Assembly (NCBI GenBank): GCA_938018155.1
Contig: CALIIG010000215.1
Span: forward strand, 1-11,002
Direction of reading: 5' to 3'
Source: an uncultured Prevotella sp.
Lineage (GTDB): Bacteria > Bacteroidota > Bacteroidia > Bacteroidales > Bacteroidaceae
DNA: 11,002 nt
Part shown: positions 6,273 to 11,002 of the stretch, one piece after another
How positions within the stretch are numbered: the stretch's first letter is position 1
Layout: the number at the start of each line of letters is the position of its first letter
Made by a program: the position numbers and the translations under genes
Notes under the pieces: generated by a model
What the model saw: the letters and a program-made list of their open reading frames with translations, nothing else
What the model was told of the DNA's origin: nothing
Database searches by the model: none

Positions 6273-7481
6273 TTATTGTTTTAATGAATTGCGATACCAC
6301 TCGTAAAGTTTCTCAACACCGTCCTCTATTTCAATTTTGTGTTGCCATCCCAGACTGTGGAGCTTGCTTACATCAATAAGCTTACGGGGCGTTCCGTTAG
6401 GTTTCGTTGTATCCCAACACAATTCTCCTTCAAAGCCTACCGTTTTTACAACCAATTTTGCAAGAGATTTGATAGTAAGTTCCTTGCCTGTTCCGATATT
6501 GATATGACAATTTCTGATTTCGCCCAGGTTAGGAATTGCACCGCCCCGACCCTCTGAATTATTACGGTTTACCTCACCATCTGTCTTCGCTCCATAAAAA
6601 ACAGAAGAGTATTTATCTATACCAATTATATCCTTAAAATCAATATTCAGCAATAAATACACTGAAGCGTCGGCCATATCCTCCGACCAAAGGAACTCCC
6701 TAAGCGGAGAACCGTCACCCCATAATGTCACCTTATTATTGTCTATACCATAGAATGCGAGTGCCTTGAGAATACGTTCCTCCGGCTCCTTGCCGTCAAC
6801 GTTCCTTTCTCCTATTTGCGAAGCCAATTTCGATGTAGGATTAATGGGACGCTTATCCATATCAACTCGAATAGCATCCCAATTATTATCATGAATAAGT
6901 TTGGCCAAATATATCTTACGCATCATCGCCGGCAGGACATGACTGTTCTCAAGATGGAAGTTGTCGTTGGGGCCATAGAGGTTTGTCGGCATCACGGCAA
7001 TATAGTCTGTACCATATTGAAGATTATAGCTTTCGCACATCTTTAAACCGGCAATTTTTGCTATGGCATACTCTTCATTTGTATATTCCAATGGAGAAGT
7101 CAGCAAAGCATCTTCTTTCATTGGTTGTGGGGCGTTCTTTGGATAGATGCAAGTAGAACCCAGAAAGAGCAATTTCTTAACCTTATGTAGGTAGCTTTGC
7201 TCAATAACATTACATTGCATTTTCATGTTTTGCATGATGAAATCAGCCCTGTAAAGCGAGTTAGCCATGATTCCACCCACAAAAGCCGCTGCCAGGATAA
7301 CGGCATCTGGCTGTTCTTCATCAAAAAACTGTTTTACTGCAAGCTGATCTGTCAAATCGAGTTCAGCATGCGAACGCCCGACTAAGTTATTATAACCTCT
7401 ATTTTTAAGATTATTCCAAATGGCAGAACCAACCAAACCGTGATGCCCCGCTACAAAAATCTTGCTATCCTTTTCCAACAT
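6273..7481 (-). CDS. fcl: GDP-L-fucose synthase
   Basis: A 402-residue epimerase/reductase that converts GDP-4-keto-6-deoxymannose, the Gmd product, into GDP-L-fucose with NADPH. Visible marks are the cofactor loop GHHGLVGSA (12-20), S109-T-C111-IYPK with the catalytic Cys, the Y138-AIA-K142 pair and the catalytic His in NSHVLPAMMRK (H181). The enzyme is usually 310-360 residues. The extra length here comes from two inserted stretches, about 197-248 (after YLAKLIHD) and about 283-325 (polar, Gly/Asn-rich), as in longer Bacteroidetes forms. It is the first gene of the pair, with its promoter at 7572-7565. The product feeds surface polysaccharide, and in Bacteroidales also fucosylated glycoproteins; the glycosyltransferases are not in the window. 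Confidence 0.95.
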   Translation of the reverse strand: MLEKDSKIFVAGHHGLVGSAIWNNLKNRGYNNLVGRSHAELDLTDQLAVKQFFDEEQPDAVILAAAFVGGIMANSLYRADFIMQNMKMQCNVIEQSYLHKVKKLLFLGSTCIYPKNAPQPMKEDALLTSPLEYTNEEYAIAKIAGLKMCESYNLQYGTDYIAVMPTNLYGPNDNFHLENSHVLPAMMRKIYLAKLIHDNNWDAIRVDMDKRPINPTSKLASQIGERNVDGKEPEERILKALAFYGIDNNKVTLWGDGSPLREFLWSEDMADASVYLLLNIDFKDIIGIDKYSSVFYGAKTDGEVNRNNSEGRGGAIPNLGEIRNCHINIGTGKELTIKSLAKLVVKTVGFEGELCWDTTKPNGTPRKLIDVSKLHSLGWQHKIEIEDGVEKLYEWYRNSLKQ

Positions 7482-7564
7482 ATTTCTTTTATCGTTTCAA
7501 ATATTCTCAAAAGAAAGCCTTTGCATATGTTATCAACACAACAGAAATAAGCTTATATTGAGCG

Positions 7565-7572
7565 CAAAGATA
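7565..7572 (-). promoter_or_regulatory. Bacteroidetes -7 box of fcl-gmd
   Basis: TATCTTTG on minus, followed by CGCTCAATA, about 84 bp before the fcl ATG. No TTG at the -33 spacing. Confidence 0.6.
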
Positions 7573-7652
7573 GCATATTTATTTGAAATCGTTATTTAAA
7601 ATCAAGAAAATGAGCCTAATAGCATAATTTATGTGTTATTTCCATAAAAAAA

Positions 7653-7683
7653 TTTGTTTATTAAAAAAAACAACTTAATTTTG
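7653..7683 (+). promoter_or_regulatory. Canonical Bacteroidetes promoter of the OmpA-family gene
   Basis: TTTG at 7653-7656, then 19 bp, then TAATTTTG at 7676-7683: both boxes perfect with the preferred spacing for the Bacteroidetes primary sigma factor. The leader of about 58 nt is AT-rich with no Shine-Dalgarno (TTTTTATAATACAAATT before the ATG), as is common for strongly expressed genes in this phylum. Confidence 0.85.
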
Positions 7684-7748
7684 CAGCCGTAAAAGTTTCA
7701 ATTGGCAATTCGATATTATTTTTTTATAACATTTTTATAATACAAATT

Positions 7749-8837
7749 ATGAAAAAGCTTTTATTAGCTATCACGTTATTTGCCGCTGGCATTAACGGCG
7801 CAAGTGCGCAAGAAGGTCTTCAAAAGGCAAAATTTTTAGACAACTGGTATTTAGGTGTTAAAGGTGGTGCTACCACTCCAATGACCTTTGACCATGTTTT
7901 CCCTCTCAATCCCACAGCAGGTATTAAGTTCGGTAAGAACTTTTCTCCTGTGTTTGGTGCAAATCTTGAAGGTTTAGTAGACTTTGGTGATAACGGATTC
8001 TGCGTTGACACACGTCGCGGGACTTTCCTCCACGCCAAGACTTTTGCAAAGATTATAAATGTAGGTCTTAACGGAACCGTCAATCTTACAAACCTTTTCC
8101 TCAACTATAATGAGAAGAAAACGTTTGAAGTAATTGCTGAGGCAGGTATTGGTTACTGTTTTCTTTACGGTGATAAAATTCTTCGTAACTCTATCAATTC
8201 TGGTGATGATGATGAGTTGACAGCAAAGACAGGTCTCGACTTCGCATGGAATCTTGGTGCAAAGAAGGCATGGCAGCTTTACGTTGAGCCAGCTGTTTAC
8301 TGGAACATTACAAATGGTCCCGGCGACGCTATCCACTTTGACCGCCGTGCCGCTCAGGTCGGTTTATTCCTTGGTTTGAACTATAAGTTCCTCACCAGCA
8401 ATGGTACACACAACTTCAAGAAGCTTAGCCTCGATGAACTGAATGAGCAGATCAACGATCTTCGTACTCAGCTGGCTGCCAAACCCAAGGAAGTTGTTAA
8501 AGAAGTTGAGGTTGTTAAGGAAGTTCCTACAGAGAAAGTTGAGCAAAAGTCTATCAGCTGTGAGAATCTCTACTTCATTACATTCCAGCAGAGCAAGTCG
8601 ATTCTGACTGCAGCCAACAAGAAGATTCTTGACAAGATTGCTGCAGGAAGTCATGTTGAGATTGTAGGTACCGCTTCGCCGGAAGGTCCAAAGGCATTCA
8701 ATGACCGTCTGTCACAGGCTCGTGCCGATGTTGTTGCCAACTATCTCAAGAAGCGCGGTGTTATTGCTGACAAGGTTACTGGTGAGGGCGTCAAGGGCGT
8801 TACTTCTAACCGTCTGGCTGTAATTTACGTAAAATAA
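7749..8837 (+). CDS. OmpA-family outer-membrane protein
   Basis: A 362-residue envelope protein. A signal peptide (MKKLLLAITLFAAGINGASA, cut before QEGL) precedes an N-terminal barrel domain of about 30-216 made of alternating strands (YLGVKGGATTP; VGLFLGLNYKFL closes it). Next come a short predicted coiled coil (LDELNEQINDLRTQLAA, 228-244), a repetitive charged Val/Lys/Glu linker (248-263), and a C-terminal OmpA-like domain (about 272-362) with YFITFQQSKSIL, EIVGTASPEGP, FNDRLSQARADVVANYL and NRLAVIYVK. The family anchors the outer membrane to peptidoglycan. The Asp that contacts diaminopimelate in E. coli OmpA appears to be replaced (TASPEG where TD is usual), while the Arg (R325) is kept. 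It is a single-gene unit with its own strong promoter and hairpin. Confidence 0.92.
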   Translation: MKKLLLAITLFAAGINGASAQEGLQKAKFLDNWYLGVKGGATTPMTFDHVFPLNPTAGIKFGKNFSPVFGANLEGLVDFGDNGFCVDTRRGTFLHAKTFAKIINVGLNGTVNLTNLFLNYNEKKTFEVIAEAGIGYCFLYGDKILRNSINSGDDDELTAKTGLDFAWNLGAKKAWQLYVEPAVYWNITNGPGDAIHFDRRAAQVGLFLGLNYKFLTSNGTHNFKKLSLDELNEQINDLRTQLAAKPKEVVKEVEVVKEVPTEKVEQKSISCENLYFITFQQSKSILTAANKKILDKIAAGSHVEIVGTASPEGPKAFNDRLSQARADVVANYLKKRGVIADKVTGEGVKGVTSNRLAVIYVK

Positions 8838-8881
8838 GTTGTGAACATCAGGACCGGGCTATTGCTTGGTTCAGCTTAAAG

Positions 8882-8935
8882 ACATAATGTAAAGGGCAGG
8901 ACAACAAGTATGTTGTCCTGCCCTTTACATTATGT
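8882..8935. terminator. 25-bp perfect hairpin after the OmpA-family gene
   Basis: 8882-8906 and 8911-8935 are exact inverted copies around the loop AGTA: 25 pairs with no mismatch. The GC-rich core (GGGCAGGACAACA) is bracketed by AAA and TTT, as in a two-way intrinsic terminator, and ends in ACATAATGT / ACATTATGT. No U-run follows the full stem; termination would use the TTTACATTATGT inside its 3' arm. It starts 45 bp after the stop codon. Confidence 0.75.
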
Positions 8936-9236
8936 GCAACCTGTAAAAGGGATTATTTCAACCATGCTCGTCTTCAGCTTAAACTGGCAGCATGGGCCAA
9001 ACCAAACCAGAACCAGACAGATATATCTACGTCAGACAGGGATATGCGGACGGGATACGAGAGGAACTCAGGTTGAATTTCAAGAAAAAACTTCTCCAAA
9101 CATTAAAGATTTACTAACCGTACATTAAGAAGCCGGCCGCTTCATCGGAGTAAAGGAAGAGAAAACCCCCATTAAAGGAAGATGAGAACCTCTTTGAAGC
9201 AAGAGGATATCTGGAAAGGGGATGCTTATAAAAAAA
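8936..9236. other. Gene-poor stretch between two terminators
   Basis: No convincing gene and no TAnnTTTG promoter seen. It holds a 41-codon open frame (8992-9117), a direct repeat TAAAGGAAGA (9151-9160 and 9173-9182), a small inverted repeat GAAGC-CGGCC-GCTTC near 9129-9143, and a 6-bp hairpin CCTCTT/AAGAGG (9189-9206). Confidence 0.5.
8992..9117 (+). CDS. Possible small ORF (41 aa), doubtful
   Basis: An open frame starting MGQTKPEPDRYIYVRQGYAD and ending in a Lys/Leu-rich amphipathic tail (LLQTLKIY). The wording is protein-like, but there is no ribosome-binding site or promoter, and A-rich DNA gives Lys/Glu-rich translations by chance. After its TAA the same frame reads 11 more sense codons, a TAA, then another protein-like stretch to a TAA near 9228, so it might be the remnant of a longer gene. 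I do not recognise it. Confidence 0.2.
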   Translation: MGQTKPEPDRYIYVRQGYADGIREELRLNFKKKLLQTLKIY

Positions 9237-9271
9237 CGGGCATCCTTACCTTTTACGGGAAGGATGCCTTT
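9237..9271. terminator. Strong terminator, best oriented on minus (downstream of the nuclease gene)
   Basis: GGCATCCTT (9239-9247) and AAGGATGCC (9260-9268) form a 9-bp stem, extendable by two C-G pairs beyond an A-G mismatch, with loop TTTTAC. On - it is followed by CG and seven T, a textbook intrinsic terminator; on + by TTTAT. It lies about 230 bp beyond the nuclease stop. Confidence 0.75.
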
Positions 9272-9499
9272 ATCGAATAAACCAAGTAAAGTAATTACAC
9301 TACTGTCTGCATGGACAGAACCTGCACTATGTCAATAGATAAAGGGCGTTCTGAAGGTTTCTGTCTCGGATATGTTCTTCGTTCACAATGGGGCAATATC
9401 GCAGGCAGGCAAAGGGGGTCTTCATATTTTTCTGACCTAGAATAAGAAGGCTCCCTGGACTCTGTATCGTGAAACACAAGGAGCTGTGAGAATATCCGG
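9272..9499. other. Probable 3' untranslated region of the nuclease transcript
   Basis: Between the nuclease stop (9500) and the minus-strand terminator. The open frames here overlap the nuclease end and give compositions unlike secreted or soluble proteins, so I do not call them. A small dyad CTGTC-TGCATG-GACAG lies at 9303-9318. Confidence 0.4.
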
Positions 9500-10531
9500 C
9501 TAATTCCAACGGCCGGGTTCAAAGGCTGCTTCCACCTTCTTTTCTATTTCGTCGGGCAGATTACAGAAGAAGTCGATTCCCGTACGCTTCTCCAGTTCCT
9601 TAACCGGAATATATTCAGTTGTGCTGCCACCGGCATGGGGCGACCATATACCTACGGCCTGATAGCTGTTCGTAGCCTTTGTATAGCCCAGAAGGGCCAT
9701 GTAGAAATATTTGGGGACAATAAGTCCTGACGGAGTATGTGTCATAATATTGGCGGCATCAATAGTGGCGGCCTTCACTACATACAGTGTATCGTAATGT
9801 CCGGCCCAGCTCCGCACCTTGCTTTCGAGGTTGGACCAGATGCCTCCGTTATGACTTTGCAGCTGTGGCTGCATGTTCGAGAGGAAGAATGTTTGCGAGT
9901 TCTGCTCCTTCGAGCACAGACGATCGCTCGAAGGGCACAGATGTCCGCGGCTGTAACCGGAGCCTCTGTAGTCGTCAAGTGTCGAGCGGCAGGCGGCAGG
10001 TATAGCAGTGTCTTCTCTGAAATCGCTTCCACGCTTTACATTCTTCTTCATATTTCCGGCGTAAAGCTCGTAGCAGGTCCAGCGGTTTGCCTTCAGGGTT
10101 CCGTCCCATTCCAGTGAATATGTAATGCCGTAATCGGCTGTTGAATGGGTAACCTCAAATGTCTTGTCTGTTCCCTGATAGAAGCGTGGGAACTCCAGAC
10201 GCCATCCCTGGGGGTTCTTTTTCAGGTCGGCGGCAGTATTCCTGTTGATGTTTCCTGCGGGATTAACGCCGGGGGAAGCATCCCACCAGGCCATTCCCGT
10301 GACATAACGACGCAGGAAATCCTTTTCGCCCTTTGCACTGTTGCAATAAACCTTTACGCCAAGCGTGTCGCCGGCATCATTGAGAATGAAGACAACACTG
10401 TCAGTTTCGTTCTTCTCAAAGTTTACATTTACTCCTGTTGTAAGACTTATGCTCCTGAGTTTGCGGGTATCCTGCGCATCTGCCCCTGCTATAATCAAGA
10501 GTGCAGAAAATAATATAAGAAACTTCTTCAT
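9500..10531 (-). CDS. Secreted DNA/RNA non-specific endonuclease (Serratia nuclease / EndoG fold)
   Basis: A 343-residue exported nuclease that cuts DNA and RNA with one bound metal ion. Signal peptide MKKFLILFSALLIIAGADA, cut before QDTR, with no lipobox. Residues about 20-150 form an N-terminal extension of unknown role; about 150-335 hold the nuclease domain. The active site is clear: R195-G-H197 in YSRGHLCPSSDR with H197 as general base, N219 in FLSNMQPQ, the metal-binding N228 in HNGGIW and E236 in NLE. The spacings 195/197/219/228/236 equal those of Serratia nuclease R87/H89/N110/N119/E127. The usual Asp of D-R-G-H is Ser. It starts 14 bp after the stop of the upstream secreted-protein gene, so the two are one operon. 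Probable role: digestion of extracellular nucleic acid. Confidence 0.93.
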   Translation of the reverse strand: MKKFLILFSALLIIAGADAQDTRKLRSISLTTGVNVNFEKNETDSVVFILNDAGDTLGVKVYCNSAKGEKDFLRRYVTGMAWWDASPGVNPAGNINRNTAADLKKNPQGWRLEFPRFYQGTDKTFEVTHSTADYGITYSLEWDGTLKANRWTCYELYAGNMKKNVKRGSDFREDTAIPAACRSTLDDYRGSGYSRGHLCPSSDRLCSKEQNSQTFFLSNMQPQLQSHNGGIWSNLESKVRSWAGHYDTLYVVKAATIDAANIMTHTPSGLIVPKYFYMALLGYTKATNSYQAVGIWSPHAGGSTTEYIPVKELEKRTGIDFFCNLPDEIEKKVEAAFEPGRWN

Positions 10532-10545
10532 ATCGGTAAATATTC

Positions 10546-11002
10546 TTATTTAACTACTATTTTACGTCCGCCTGTGATATAAATCCCCCGGGGCAGGCGG
10601 CCCGCCCCTGCAACCACACGTCTTCCTGCAATATCATAAACGATGCCCCGCGCCGTTTTCGGCAGGCCGGGGGTGTTGATGGCATTGGGGTGTGCGGGTG
10701 TCATAAAGGAATAAACATGTGAAAAATGGGTTGCGGGATTGTAACTTCTCGGGGTGGCAACGTTCCCTGCAAGGCTCAGAAAGTCGCCGTCAGCAACCGA
10801 AGAGGAGACTATTCCGCTTGCATTTACCTTGTCTCCGGCTGCCGGTGCCTGATAACCATGCTGGTTAAACGCATTGAGCAACCGCACATTACCCGTTGCA
10901 TCCTGACCCGCAGAGGCATCTGTCATGGTTAAATCCGACAGGATAACCCAGTCGGCATAATGCTGTGACAGTTGTGAAGCGGTGATGGCAAGCGGCTCTA
11001 CA
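10546..11002 (-). CDS. C-terminal part of a secreted protein with a sorting-type tail (5' end outside the window)
   Basis: The frame is open to the window edge, so at least 151 residues are seen and the start lies to the right; the ATG at 10926 is internal. The segment QLSQHYADWVILSDLTMTDA followed by DKVNASGIVSSSV resembles the OB-fold type modules found in Bacteroidetes exported proteins (inference). The end is characteristic: GIVYDIAGRRVVAGAGRLPRG then IYITGGRKIVVK, the short C-terminal domain (YDxxGRRV ... GIYI..GRK.VVK) common on Prevotella and Bacteroides secreted proteins and related to type IX secretion sorting tails. The passenger enzyme is not visible. It is the upstream partner of the nuclease in one transcript. 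Confidence 0.8.
   Translation of the reverse strand, partial: VEPLAITASQLSQHYADWVILSDLTMTDASAGQDATGNVRLLNAFNQHGYQAPAAGDKVNASGIVSSSVADGDFLSLAGNVATPRSYNPATHFSHVYSFMTPAHPNAINTPGLPKTARGIVYDIAGRRVVAGAGRLPRGIYITGGRKIVVK

Noticed and set aside
8910..9128. 72-codon + frame starting inside the hairpin
   Set aside because: Begins in the loop and arm of the 25-bp hairpin, has no ribosome-binding site, and its composition is not protein-like.
9151..9182. Direct repeat TAAAGGAAGA as a CRISPR or attachment site
   Set aside because: Only two copies 22 bp apart, purine-rich, with no neighbouring cas or integrase gene.
9295..9522. 75-codon minus frame overlapping the nuclease end
   Set aside because: Overlaps the nuclease stop in another frame and has random-looking composition with no domain or signal peptide.
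9737..10117. 126-codon + frame opposite the nuclease gene
   Set aside because: Shadow of the well-supported nuclease; no start signals and an irregular Cys/Arg-rich composition.

Overview
The window reads as chromosome of a Bacteroidales bacterium, most likely Prevotella or a close relative. The signs are Bacteroidetes-type promoters (-7 box TAnnTTTG, one with a perfect TTTG -33 box 19 bp upstream), mostly weak Shine-Dalgarno sequences, signal peptides cleaved before Gln (A-x-A|Q), an OmpA-family barrel protein of Bacteroidetes type, and a secreted protein ending in a short glycine/lysine-rich sorting-type tail (type IX secretion-like). It looks like ordinary core and envelope chromosome: I see no prophage, transposon, CRISPR array, tRNA or rRNA.

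Left part (1-3212): a small heat-shock protein (Hsp20) gene on + is preceded by two tandem 15-bp perfect dyads. It converges, through a shared hairpin terminator, on a minus-strand cluster. That cluster holds a secreted beta-propeller (PQQ-like) protein, apparently split by a one-base frameshift, and a tiny exported protein. Upstream of the cluster is a flavin-binding pyridoxamine-phosphate-oxidase-like (Nim-like) protein.

Middle (3213-7572): an AT-rich non-coding stretch, the ribosomal operon rplU-rpmA (minus) with a structured leader, a divergent HD-domain hydrolase (+), and the fcl-gmd pair (minus). The pair carries out the two steps from GDP-mannose to GDP-L-fucose, used in surface glycans and protein O-glycosylation in this group.

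Right part (7573-11002): an OmpA-family outer-membrane protein with a canonical promoter and a very strong 25-bp hairpin after it. Next comes about 660 bp with no convincing gene, containing a second strong terminator that faces the minus strand. Last is a minus-strand operon: the C-terminal end of a large secreted protein (cut by the window edge) followed 14 bp later by a secreted DNA/RNA non-specific endonuclease.

No clear new system of several genes is visible. The most interesting items are the twin operators before hsp20, the structured rplU leader, the terminator-bounded island 8936-9236, the small exported protein, and the frameshifted propeller gene.
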